NCBI GenBank assembly: GCA_017984315.1
Contig: JAGNZR010000012.1
Span: 1-38,804 of the forward strand
Direction of reading: 5' to 3'
DNA: 38,804 nt
Source of the DNA: Fusobacteriaceae bacterium
GTDB taxonomy: Bacteria > Fusobacteriota > Fusobacteriia > Fusobacteriales > Fusobacteriaceae
Numbering within the stretch: the stretch's first letter is position 1; the number at the start of each line of letters is the position of its first letter. Position numbers and translations under genes: made by a program. A model generated the notes under the pieces. That model worked only from the letters and a program-made list of their open reading frames with translations. It was not told where the DNA came from and did no database searches. Positions 31,493 to 38,804 of the stretch are shown here, piece after piece.

Positions 31493-33319
31493 ATGAGAAA
31501 AGAATCAAAAAATTTTCAGGCTGAAACGAAAGAACTATTGAATCTAATGATTCACTCTATCTATACTCATAAGGAGATTTTTTTAAGAGAGTTAATCTCT
31601 AACTCAAGTGACGCTATAGATAAGCTTAAATTTAACTCTTTGACTGACTCAGAAATTTTATCTAATGATGAAGAGTTAAAAATCACACTAAAAGGTGATA
31701 AAGAGAAAAAAGAGTTTTATATTACTGATAATGGTATCGGTATGACTTATGAAGAAGTATCAGAAAATATAGGTACAATTGCAAAATCAGGAAGTAAAGC
31801 TTTTTCAGAAAAATTGAAAAATAAAGATAAAAATTCAGAAATTGATATAATCGGTCAATTTGGAGTAGGTTTTTACTCTGCATTTATGGTTGCAGAGAGA
31901 ATAACTTTAGAAACTAAGTCTCCATACTCTGAGAAAGGGGTAAGATGGTCTTCTACAGGGGATGGTAGTTATGAAATAGAAGAGATTGAAAAATTAGAAA
32001 GAGGAACTACAATTACTCTTCATTTAAGAGATAATGATGAGGATATAGATTTTGCAGAAGAATCTAAAATTAGATCTTTAGTAAAAAAATACTCTGACTA
32101 TGTGAGATACCCTATTATGTTAGGTGAAGAGAGAGTAAACTCTACAAAACCTATTTGGAAAGAAAAAAAATCAGATATTACAGAGGAACAGTACAACGAA
32201 TTTTATAAAACTAATTTTCACGATTGGGAAGATCCACTGCAGCATATGCATATAACTGTGCAGGGTAATGTTGAATATAGTGCTTTATTATATATCCCTT
32301 CAGAAACACCTTATAATTTTTATTCAAAAGACTATAAAAGAGGGTTACAGTTATATACTAAAAATGTATTTATAATGGATAAATGTGAAGAGTTAATTCC
32401 AGAATATTTTAATTTTATTAGAGGGTTAGTTGACTGTGATACTTTATCCCTTAATATTTCTAGAGAGATTTTACAAAAGAATAGTGAACTGAGCAGTATC
32501 TCTAAAAATTTAGAAAAGAAAATAATCTCTGAGCTTGAAAAAATGATTAAAGATAATAGAGACAGTTATATTAAACTTTGGGAAAATTTTGGAAAAAGTA
32601 TTAAATTTGGAGTTCAGGATATGTTTGGATTAAACAAAGAAAAACTTCAAAATCTTTTAATATTTAAATCTTCTAAAGAGGAAAAATATGTAACTTTAAA
32701 AGAGTATGTATTAGGGATGTCTGCTGATCAAAAAGAGATTTACTATGTTGCAGGTGAGGACATTGCAATTTTAAAATCTCATCCTAAAATTAAGAATCTT
32801 ATAGCTAAAAATTTTGAAGTTTTATTCTTAACAGATAAAATTGATGAGTTTGCTCTAAAAGCTATGGTAAATTTTGAGGAGAAACCTTTTAAATCTGTAA
32901 ATGATTCAGATTTTGAAATTGAAGAGAGTGCAGAAGAGAAAGAGAAAGCAAAAGAGATAGAAAAAGAGAATAAAGAGCTTTTAGAAAAGATTAAAACTAT
33001 CTTAGGTGAAAGAATTGTTGAAGTTAAAGTAAGTAATGCTTTAGGTGACAATGCCGTTGCTGTTTCTTCTAAAGGGCAAGTTTCTTTAGAGATGGAGAAA
33101 ACTTTAGCTGATATCCCTGGAAATGAGGGTGTTAAAGCTGAAAAAGTCCTAGAGTTAAACCCTAATCATCCATTGTTTGTTAAGCTTCAAAACAGCAATA
33201 ATGAAGAGGAGATTTCTGATTTAGCCGATATTTTATATACTCAAGGGATGTTAATTGAAGGGTTTACTTTAAAAAATCCTGTAGATTTTATTTATAAAAT
33301 TAATAAATTTATGAAGTAA
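31493..33319 (+). CDS. htpG: Molecular chaperone HtpG (Hsp90)
   Basis: A 608-aa cytoplasmic ATP-dependent chaperone. The GHKL ATPase domain (1 to about 220) shows FLRELISNSSDAIDKLKF, DNGIGMTYEEV, IGTIAKSGS and GQFGVGFYSAFMVAERI. The middle domain holds the catalytic-arginine segment LSLNISREILQKN, and the C-terminal dimerisation domain (about 500-608) follows a charged linker rich in E and K. Length is close to the E. coli protein (624). The start is given by GGAGGG before ATG. Monocistronic, with its own promoter and terminator; the promoter dyad may be a stress operator. Confidence 0.98.
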   Translation: MRKESKNFQAETKELLNLMIHSIYTHKEIFLRELISNSSDAIDKLKFNSLTDSEILSNDEELKITLKGDKEKKEFYITDNGIGMTYEEVSENIGTIAKSGSKAFSEKLKNKDKNSEIDIIGQFGVGFYSAFMVAERITLETKSPYSEKGVRWSSTGDGSYEIEEIEKLERGTTITLHLRDNDEDIDFAEESKIRSLVKKYSDYVRYPIMLGEERVNSTKPIWKEKKSDITEEQYNEFYKTNFHDWEDPLQHMHITVQGNVEYSALLYIPSETPYNFYSKDYKRGLQLYTKNVFIMDKCEELIPEYFNFIRGLVDCDTLSLNISREILQKNSELSSISKNLEKKIISELEKMIKDNRDSYIKLWENFGKSIKFGVQDMFGLNKEKLQNLLIFKSSKEEKYVTLKEYVLGMSADQKEIYYVAGEDIAILKSHPKIKNLIAKNFEVLFLTDKIDEFALKAMVNFEEKPFKSVNDSDFEIEESAEEKEKAKEIEKENKELLEKIKTILGERIVEVKVSNALGDNAVAVSSKGQVSLEMEKTLADIPGNEGVKAEKVLELNPNHPLFVKLQNSNNEEEISDLADILYTQGMLIEGFTLKNPVDFIYKINKFMK

Positions 33320-33324
33320 AATTT

Positions 33325-33356
33325 AAAAAGTGGAGCTTTAAACTCCACTTTTTTTT
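33325..33356. terminator. Terminator of htpG, touching the end of tatD
   Basis: AAAAAGTGGAG (33325-33335) and CTCCACTTTTT (33343-33353) with a 7-nt loop, continuing into further T residues. The T tract runs into the stop codon (33355-33357) of the convergent tatD gene. Confidence 0.92.
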
Positions 33357-34122
33357 AACTAATTTTATAAACCTCTTTAGCATTTTGATTAGTAATTTTT
33401 GCCACTTCCTCAACAGAAACTCCTTTTATCTCAGCTATTTTTTCAACAACATATTTTACATATTCAGGAAGATTTCTCTTCCCTCTGAATGGTTCAGGAG
33501 TAAGGTATGGAGCATCAGTCTCTATAACTAATCTTTCTAATGGGAGTTTTTTTACAACTTCAACCATTTTTTTTGAATTTTTAAAAGTCAGAACACCACC
33601 TATTCCAAAATAATAGTTTCCTATAACTTCCATTGCAATTTCATATGAACCAGGATAACAGTGAACTATCCCATGCAAATCTGGAAACTCTTTTAGTATT
33701 TTTACAGTATCTTCTGTTGCTTCTCTAGTGTGTATCACAACTGGTTTATTTAGTTTTCTTGCTATCTCCATCTGCTCTCTAAACCATTGTTTTTGAACCG
33801 ATTCATTTTTAGTCATCCAGTGATAATCTAAACCGATCTCCCCTATAGCAACTACTTTTTCATTTTTCCCCATTTCAAGCAATGCATTTTCAACTATTGG
33901 ATTCCACTCATCACCAATATCAGTAGGGTGTAAACCCACAGTAGCATAGACATTTTTATATTTTTCAGCATACTCTATACTTTTTCTAGAGCTGCTTAAA
34001 TCATACCCTATATTCACTACAAACTCCATATTCTCTTCAATCTCTTTAAATATATCTTCTCTGTCATCATTAAAATCCTTATGATTTAAATGGCAGTGAG
34101 TATCCACTAATTTAATATTCAT
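33355..34122 (-). CDS. TatD-family metal-dependent hydrolase/DNase
   Basis: A 255-aa TIM-barrel hydrolase. Metal-binding motifs are DTHCHLNH (7-14), the central GEIGLDYHW (about 93-101), the PVVIHTREA histidine, GIVHCYPG and the C-terminal ETDAPYLTPEPFRGKRN. The family includes 3'-5' DNases and D-tyrosyl-tRNA or other hydrolases; which activity applies here is unknown. It follows hslO by 22 nt in a leftward run hemZ - HhH protein - hslO - tatD. The start has GAGAGAGG upstream. Confidence 0.95.
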   Translation of the reverse strand: MNIKLVDTHCHLNHKDFNDDREDIFKEIEENMEFVVNIGYDLSSSRKSIEYAEKYKNVYATVGLHPTDIGDEWNPIVENALLEMGKNEKVVAIGEIGLDYHWMTKNESVQKQWFREQMEIARKLNKPVVIHTREATEDTVKILKEFPDLHGIVHCYPGSYEIAMEVIGNYYFGIGGVLTFKNSKKMVEVVKKLPLERLVIETDAPYLTPEPFRGKRNLPEYVKYVVEKIAEIKGVSVEEVAKITNQNAKEVYKIS

Positions 34123-34144
34123 ATATTTCCTCTCTCTAATTTAA

Positions 34145-35032
34145 TTAATTAAAAACTTTTTCAAAATCACTTTTTTTGAATTCATAAGTCTTTTTACAAA
34201 AATGGCAAGAAACTTCTAATTTCCCCTCTGAATCCATAACCTCATCTATCTGCTTTTTCCCTAAAGAGATAACTCCATTATAAAATTTATCCCTTGTACA
34301 GTTACAAGAGTACTGTATTTTTTTCTCTTCTAAAATTTCATAGTTTTCTATTAATTTTTTATGATTTTCATCATTTATATCCTCATATATCAGTTTAAGA
34401 ATTCTTTCTAAATTCATTCCACCTTTACGTAAATCTGTAAAATTTCTCATGATTTTAATTTTTTCTTCTAAAGCAGCTATAAATGACTCTTCAGAATCTG
34501 GAAGAAGTTGAACCATATAACCACCAGCAAAATCAATCTCCCCCTCTTCTGTAAAACTAACACCTAAAGAGATTACACTTGGAACTTGCTCTGATACAAA
34601 GTAATAATATGCTAAATCATTTGCCATATCTCCACTTTTCATCTCTGATAAACCTGAATAAGGCTCTTTTAATCCCATATCTTTTATAACAGTTAATGTT
34701 CCTTTACCTAAAAAATCAGATAAAGTACCGTAACTTTGCTGAACAGCAGGTAAAATTGCATTAGGGTTCTCTAAATACCCTTTTATATTCCCAAAAGGAT
34801 CTACAGTCAATAACATCTGTCCTACAAGTCCATCAGTTGTAGTTCTAAGAGTTAATAGATCATCCCCTTTTAATGTTGCACCCATTATCAAACCAGCTGT
34901 TAAAAATCTACCAAATGTGGCTATTGCACCAGGAGTACATTGATGTATCTCTTGAGCTTTTTTTACTACCTCAGTTGTATCTAATAAAAAAAATCTTGCA
35001 TTTTTACTTATCCCTCTAACTATTCTATCCAT
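34145..35032 (-). CDS. hslO: Redox-regulated chaperone Hsp33
   Basis: A 295-aa chaperone with an N-terminal domain (RGISKNARFFLLDTTEVV, GATLKGDDLLTLRTTTDG) and a C-terminal zinc switch. The four zinc cysteines are C243 and C245 (YSCNCTRD, CXC) and C276 and C279 (CHFC, CXXC). Oxidation releases zinc and unfolds the switch, activating holdase function during oxidative stress. All required residues are present. It lies 87 nt after the HhH gene and 22 nt before tatD. With htpG nearby it is the second stress chaperone in the window. Confidence 0.97.
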   Translation of the reverse strand: MDRIVRGISKNARFFLLDTTEVVKKAQEIHQCTPGAIATFGRFLTAGLIMGATLKGDDLLTLRTTTDGLVGQMLLTVDPFGNIKGYLENPNAILPAVQQSYGTLSDFLGKGTLTVIKDMGLKEPYSGLSEMKSGDMANDLAYYYFVSEQVPSVISLGVSFTEEGEIDFAGGYMVQLLPDSEESFIAALEEKIKIMRNFTDLRKGGMNLERILKLIYEDINDENHKKLIENYEILEEKKIQYSCNCTRDKFYNGVISLGKKQIDEVMDSEGKLEVSCHFCKKTYEFKKSDFEKVFN

Positions 35033-35119
35033 ATTTTTTTATAATAAGAGTAAACTCATCTCTTACTATCTCCTCCTTTTTTCTTTTTATATTTTACACT
35101 TTATTTATCTTACTACAGT

Positions 35120-35650
35120 TTATAGACCATAATCAACCCTGTCTCTTAAATCTACATATAATTTTTCAGAGTTTAAAATATCTTTTAAATCTATATTATT
35201 GCTAATATAGACCCCTTTCTCTCTATTTTTAAGCAAATTCTTTATCATTTTTTTTGAAAGTCCAAAGTATTTTAAAGTTTTTTCATCCCCACGGTTTACT
35301 GCTAGCCTCTCTTTTTTAGGTTTAGATTCTATTAAAAAATAATCTGCAATTTTTTTATAGTTTTTATCCCCGATTCCAGAAATTCTTTTTAATTCAATCA
35401 GTTCACTAAATCCCCCAGTTATCTCTCTGTATTCTAAAATTTTATCCACATAACTGCTAGATAACCCTGCAGCTAAAATTTCACCTTTAGCTACTGAATT
35501 TATATCTAATCTTGATTCCTTATTTAGTTTTCTATTTTCACTTAAGGTAAATCTTGGATTATCATAAATAATATTTGTGTTTGATTCAGATATTAAAAAT
35601 AAAAAAAAATTAAAAATGACAATACTTATCTTAAATACTTTTCCACTCAT
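35120..35650 (-). CDS. Secreted or anchored helix-hairpin-helix protein, ComEA-like
   Basis: 176 aa. An N-terminal hydrophobic signal or anchor (about 6-22, FKISIVIFNFFLFLISE) is followed by a ComEA-type HhH domain at about 48-105: LDINSVAKGEIL, YREITGGFSELIELKRISG, IGDKNYKKIADYF. A degenerate second repeat, LAVNRGDEKTLKYFGLSKK, follows. ComEA binds incoming DNA in the periplasm during transformation; HhH repeats like these also occur in type II secretion protein K. A DNA-binding envelope role is therefore plausible but unproven. It lies between hemZ (34 nt upstream) and hslO. The weak AAGGTAGGG serves as Shine-Dalgarno. Confidence 0.78.
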   Translation of the reverse strand: MSGKVFKISIVIFNFFLFLISESNTNIIYDNPRFTLSENRKLNKESRLDINSVAKGEILAAGLSSSYVDKILEYREITGGFSELIELKRISGIGDKNYKKIADYFLIESKPKKERLAVNRGDEKTLKYFGLSKKMIKNLLKNREKGVYISNNIDLKDILNSEKLYVDLRDRVDYGL

Positions 35651-35684
35651 AATCCCTACCTTTTTTAACCATTACTTAGGAATA

Positions 35685-37085
35685 TCATCTATTAAAAAGT
35701 CTTACTTTATCCTCAAATCTTTTTTTCATCTCATTTATATATGTAGCAGGTTCTTTTGGGTTTACTATTCTTATAATTTCATCCCTTTCCCCGTCTATTT
35801 TAGTTATCTTCTTTGTTATAGCTCCTCCGCCTAAACCTAAAGTTGACTGGTTTTCCTCTATCATCTCTACATTGAATATAGATTCAAAACCATCTTTGGC
35901 ATACCCTACATTTTCTCCCCAGTCAGCACTATTTTTTTGCCTATATATATAGTATGGATTCATCCCTTTTAGAGCCACTAACTCTTTCACTTTAGACTCA
36001 ACTTTCTCCCTGCTTATATCACTGACCTTCAAATCTTTATCTTTATACAGCGGTGAACTTTTTTTCAAAGCTAAAGAGTGAATAGTTAAATTTTCAATAT
36101 CATAATCTTTAAGTACTTCTAATGTTTTTATAATATCCGTTTCATCTTCATCAGGCAACCCTAAAATCAAATCCATATTTATTATAAACCCTATCTCTTT
36201 TATTATTTTATAGCATCTATCGAAATTTTTTTTATTAAAATTTCTATTTATTTTTTTCAAAGTTTCAGTATTAAAAGTTTGAGGGTTTAGACTTATTCTG
36301 TCTACACCATACTCTTTTGCTAAATGCAGTTTTTTATCAGTTATACTATCTTCCCTTCCAGCTTCAAAAGTGAACTCTTTTAAGTTAGACATATCTATAT
36401 TTTTATTAACTGCAATAAGGATTTTTTCTAAATCCCCCTCTAATAAAGTGCTTGGAGTTCCTCCTCCTATGTAAATTGATTCAATTTTCATCCCTTTATC
36501 TTTTATTAACTGACCAGTGAGCTCTATCTCTTCTAATAGTGTTTCTACAAACCCCTTATAGTAACGCTCCCATACTGGACTATTCACTTCAAAAGAAGCA
36601 AAAGAGCAATATCTGCATTTAGTCGGGCAAAAAGGGATCCCTATATAGACGCTATAAGTTTCACTATTCATGATTTCTAACTCTTTCTTGAATATGTTCA
36701 CAAGAAGCTCAATTTTTTCATCAGTAACTAAATAAAGCTCTTTTAAAATTTTTTTAATTTCATAATCTGAAAAATTTACATTTAATAACCTCTTTACCAC
36801 TTTAGTTGGTCTAACACCTATTAACCCACCCCATGGATATTTTTTTTCATAAAATTTTAAAAGTGCTGTTTTTAAAATTATTACTTTTTGATCATCTATT
36901 TTATCTAAATAATTTTCATAATTAAACTCTTTTTCTATACCATCAATCTCAATTTTTATTATTATTTTGCTCTCAAAATCAGAAAAATTCACATGAATAT
37001 CTTTATCTGCAGCTTCAGGTATTAATACTCTTATAAATTCATTGATACTGTTTTCACTAATTAAATAATTTGAATTTATTCCCAA
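35685..37085 (-). CDS. hemZ: HemZ-type radical SAM coproporphyrinogen dehydrogenase-like protein
   Basis: 466 aa. An N-terminal region (1 to about 140) with KKYPWGGLIGVRPTKVVKRL is specific to HemZ proteins. It is followed by a HemN-like radical SAM domain with C153, C157 and C160 (IPFCPTKCRYCSFAS), YIGGGTPSTL, EFTFEAGREDSI, DRISLNPQTFN and DLILGLPDE. HemN-type enzymes decarboxylate coproporphyrinogen III anaerobically; HemZ paralogs may act in heme uptake or other radical chemistry, and no other heme gene is in the window. The start is TTG at 37085, preceded by GGAGG at 6 nt; the nearby ATG is out of frame. TATAAT at 37119-37124 (minus strand) is a likely -10. Confidence 0.88.
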   Translation of the reverse strand: MGINSNYLISENSINEFIRVLIPEAADKDIHVNFSDFESKIIIKIEIDGIEKEFNYENYLDKIDDQKVIILKTALLKFYEKKYPWGGLIGVRPTKVVKRLLNVNFSDYEIKKILKELYLVTDEKIELLVNIFKKELEIMNSETYSVYIGIPFCPTKCRYCSFASFEVNSPVWERYYKGFVETLLEEIELTGQLIKDKGMKIESIYIGGGTPSTLLEGDLEKILIAVNKNIDMSNLKEFTFEAGREDSITDKKLHLAKEYGVDRISLNPQTFNTETLKKINRNFNKKNFDRCYKIIKEIGFIINMDLILGLPDEDETDIIKTLEVLKDYDIENLTIHSLALKKSSPLYKDKDLKVSDISREKVESKVKELVALKGMNPYYIYRQKNSADWGENVGYAKDGFESIFNVEMIEENQSTLGLGGGAITKKITKIDGERDEIIRIVNPKEPATYINEMKKRFEDKVRLFNR

Positions 37086-37147
37086 AAATATCCTCCATGT
37101 TTTTGTTTTTTTATCTTTATTATACTATAATTTTAAAAAAAATTTAA

Positions 37148-37182
37148 GGGATTCTGAACTATAAACTACAATTCAAAATCCC
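37148..37182 (-). terminator. Terminator of uppP
   Basis: GGGATTCTGAA (37148-37158) and TTCAAAATCCC (37172-37182) form an 11-bp stem with one wobble pair in the minus-strand RNA. It is followed on that strand by TTAAATTTTTTTT. Confidence 0.8.
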
Positions 37183-37223
37183 AAACTATTTTTATCTTTT
37201 TTATCTTATTTTATATTGAAATT

Positions 37224-38030
37224 TTAATTTGCAGCAAAAAGTAAAATTAAAACACCTAAAACCACTCTATAAATTCCAAATACTCTAAATGTTTTAGTTC
37301 TTATATAGTCCATAAACCATTTTATAACAATATAAGCTACAACAAATGACACTACCATCCCTAAAGCAAGCAATACCCATTCATTAGATGTGAAATTTAA
37401 ACCATTTTTCAGTAATTTTAAAAGTGTCGCCCCAGCCATTGTGGGAATAGCTAAGAAAAATGAGAATTCAGCTGCAACACCTCTTGAAACCCCTAGTAAT
37501 AAAGCTCCAATTATAGTTGCCCCGGATCTAGAAGTTCCTGGTATCATTGCTAAACATTGGAAAAATCCAATTAAAACAGCTAATTTGTAAGTCATCTCTT
37601 TTAAATTATGAATTTTAGATTTCCCTTTCAATTTATCCTCTATAAACATAAATATAATCCCATAAAAAATAAGAGCTATGGCTATAATAGTTGATCCATC
37701 CATGATAGATTCTATATAATCATCCGCGAATACTCCAATAATACCAGCTGGAAGAACTCCAACTATTATCTTACTCCAAAGAGACATCCTCTCTTTAAAC
37801 TCCTCTTTTGTTTTTAAGAACGGAGTCAAATCTTTCCAAAAGTAAAGAACTACCGATAAAATTGCTCCAAATTGAATAATTACTGAGAAGCTATTAAAAA
37901 AATGCTGAGAAATGTCAGGTGATTTTATAAATTTTTCCACCAATATCATATGCCCTGTGCTGCTTACTGGTAAAAACTCTGTTAAACCCTCCACTATTCC
38001 TAAAATTATTACTACTAAAAAAGCATTCAT
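37224..38030 (-). CDS. uppP: Undecaprenyl-diphosphatase (BacA type)
   Basis: A 268-aa integral membrane enzyme that dephosphorylates undecaprenyl pyrophosphate, recycling the lipid carrier for peptidoglycan and glycan synthesis. Both signature regions are present: EGLTEFLPVSSTGH (14-27) and PGTSRSGATIIGALLLGVSR (about 163-182). About eight hydrophobic helices. The same carrier is used by the ArnT-like transferases at 5134-8468, though these are not linked genetically. It lies 12 nt after hldD, with AAGGAG before the ATG, so the two share a transcript. Confidence 0.97.
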   Translation of the reverse strand: MNAFLVVIILGIVEGLTEFLPVSSTGHMILVEKFIKSPDISQHFFNSFSVIIQFGAILSVVLYFWKDLTPFLKTKEEFKERMSLWSKIIVGVLPAGIIGVFADDYIESIMDGSTIIAIALIFYGIIFMFIEDKLKGKSKIHNLKEMTYKLAVLIGFFQCLAMIPGTSRSGATIIGALLLGVSRGVAAEFSFFLAIPTMAGATLLKLLKNGLNFTSNEWVLLALGMVVSFVVAYIVIKWFMDYIRTKTFRVFGIYRVVLGVLILLFAAN

Positions 38031-38042
38031 CTATCTATCTCC

Positions 38043-38804
38043 TTATAAGTATATATCCTCTTTTGACAGGTAATTCTCTACATAATCTTTAATCCCCTCT
38101 TCTAAAGAGTAAAATTTCTTATTATAACCTGTTTTTCTTAATTTATCCATTTTTGCTTCTGTAAAATATTGATATTTACCTCTTAAATCTTGTGGCATAG
38201 GGATAATCTCTATCACTTCCTCTCCATTTATACAAGATACTCCCATCTCTTTAGCTGCTGATGAGATTGTTGTTAAAGATAAATCATAAAAAGATCTTGC
38301 TACTCCTGTACCTAAATTATATACTCCAGACTCCACTTTTTCAGTTAAAAAATAGTATAATACATCAACTACATCTTTTATGTACACAAAATCTCTCAGT
38401 TGCTTTCCATCTTCAAACCCCTCTTTATGAGAAGAGAATAAGTTTACATACCCTTTATCTTTATATTGGTTGTATGTATGGAATACCATAGATGCCATTC
38501 TGCTTTTGTGATACTCTTGTGGACCATAAACATTAAAGAATTTTACCCCTTGCCATTGTTTAGGAGTTTCTTTCTGTTTAAAAGCCCAATCATCAAAATA
38601 TTTTTTAGAATAACCGTACTTATTTAAAGGCATAAGTTTTTGATACTCCTCTATAGAGATATCATCATCATAACCTCTTTCTCCTCCACCATATGTTGCA
38701 GCTGAAGATGCATAAACATAATTTATATTTTTTTCTTGGCAGTATTTCCATAATTTTTTAGTATATTCATAATTGTTAGACATTAAAAAGTCTCCATCTT
38801 TTTC
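38043..38804 (-). CDS. hldD: ADP-L-glycero-D-manno-heptose 6-epimerase, N-terminus outside window
   Basis: The C-terminal 253 codons are present and the frame runs off the window end. Before the first internal ATG (38783) the seven codons EKDGDFL are in frame and fit the family, so that ATG is not the start. SDR-type catalytic residues are in YASSAATYGG (serine/threonine) and YGYSKKYFD (Tyr-x3-Lys). NVYGPQEYHKSRMASMVFH, QLRDFVYIKDVVDV and YNLGTGVARSF are HldD signatures. The enzyme makes the heptose of the lipopolysaccharide inner core, evidence for an LPS-bearing outer membrane. Co-transcribed with uppP. Confidence 0.95.
   Translation of the reverse strand, partial: EKDGDFLMSNNYEYTKKLWKYCQEKNINYVYASSAATYGGGERGYDDDISIEEYQKLMPLNKYGYSKKYFDDWAFKQKETPKQWQGVKFFNVYGPQEYHKSRMASMVFHTYNQYKDKGYVNLFSSHKEGFEDGKQLRDFVYIKDVVDVLYYFLTEKVESGVYNLGTGVARSFYDLSLTTISSAAKEMGVSCINGEEVIEIIPMPQDLRGKYQYFTEAKMDKLRKTGYNKKFYSLEEGIKDYVENYLSKEDIYL

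Noticed and set aside
38043-38783. hldD starting at the ATG at 38783
   Set aside because: The frame is open to the window end and the seven preceding codons fit the HldD family, so it is an internal methionine.
1-38804. CRISPR array, tRNA, rRNA, IS element or prophage
   Set aside because: No regularly spaced repeats, no cloverleaf with the conserved TTCGANNC arm, and no transposase, integrase or phage gene was seen on either strand.

Overview
The window is AT-rich chromosomal DNA from an anaerobic diderm bacterium, most probably a member of the Fusobacteriota (Fusobacterium, Cetobacterium, Ilyobacter or a relative; genus not determinable by reading). The case for this is the mix of outer-membrane genes (a TonB-dependent receptor, a MipA-type protein, the heptose epimerase HldD) with low GC and strong Firmicutes-like ribosome binding sites. 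The oxygen-sensitive enzymes fit as well: ThiH, HemZ and a clostridial-type 2[4Fe-4S] ferredoxin. No tRNA, rRNA, CRISPR array, prophage or insertion sequence was seen. Nearly all of it is ordinary core or metabolic sequence.

Layout. 1-1735 (-): partial ABC permease plus periplasmic adaptor of an efflux or export system. 1859-2674 (+): stand-alone PTS EIIA-EIIB. 2721-3725 (-): radical SAM protein and a doubtful tiny ORF. 3934-5040 (+): alanine dehydrogenase. 5134-8468 (-): two ArnT/PMT-type glycosyltransferases, with a nitroreductase upstream (8519-9031). 9217-9582 (+): unrecognised 121-aa protein. 9659-10985 (-): SDR dehydrogenase and shikimate kinase. 11144-12559 (+): asparaginase with an extra C-terminal region. 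12588-16084 (+): TPP-riboswitch-controlled thiSGHFE operon for the thiazole half of thiamine and the final coupling. 16155-17551 (-): FetAB-type metal exporter. 17640-20129 (-): 829-aa acyl-AMP ligase/ACP/acyltransferase fusion. 20275-21084 (+): ZIP metal transporter. 21161-23421 (+): cobalamin riboswitch and TonB-dependent receptor, so probably cobalamin or corrinoid uptake. 23602-24429 (-): MipA-type outer-membrane protein, divergent from an OmpR-type two-component system (24601-26620, +). 26648-28815 (-): pgeF and a split ThrE-type exporter. 28955-29427 (+): 15-codon ORF and secreted FMN-binding-domain protein. 29488-31306 (-): ferredoxin, prfB with its programmed +1 frameshift, acpS. 31493-33319 (+): htpG. 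33355-38804 (-): tatD, hslO, a ComEA-like HhH protein, hemZ, uppP and the 3' part of hldD.

Regulation is unusually readable. There are two complete riboswitches, each followed by a hairpin with a T tract. Several near-consensus sigma-70 promoters can be seen, and most convergent gene pairs share a bidirectional terminator. Several palindromes sit in promoters, notably at fetA, the response regulator, htpG and the FMN-binding gene.

I found no clear novel defence or mobile system. The best leads are the three-domain lipid enzyme, a pair of facing terminators with identical ends but different stems (23451-23586), two very small ORFs, an orphan 121-aa protein, and the promoter palindromes.
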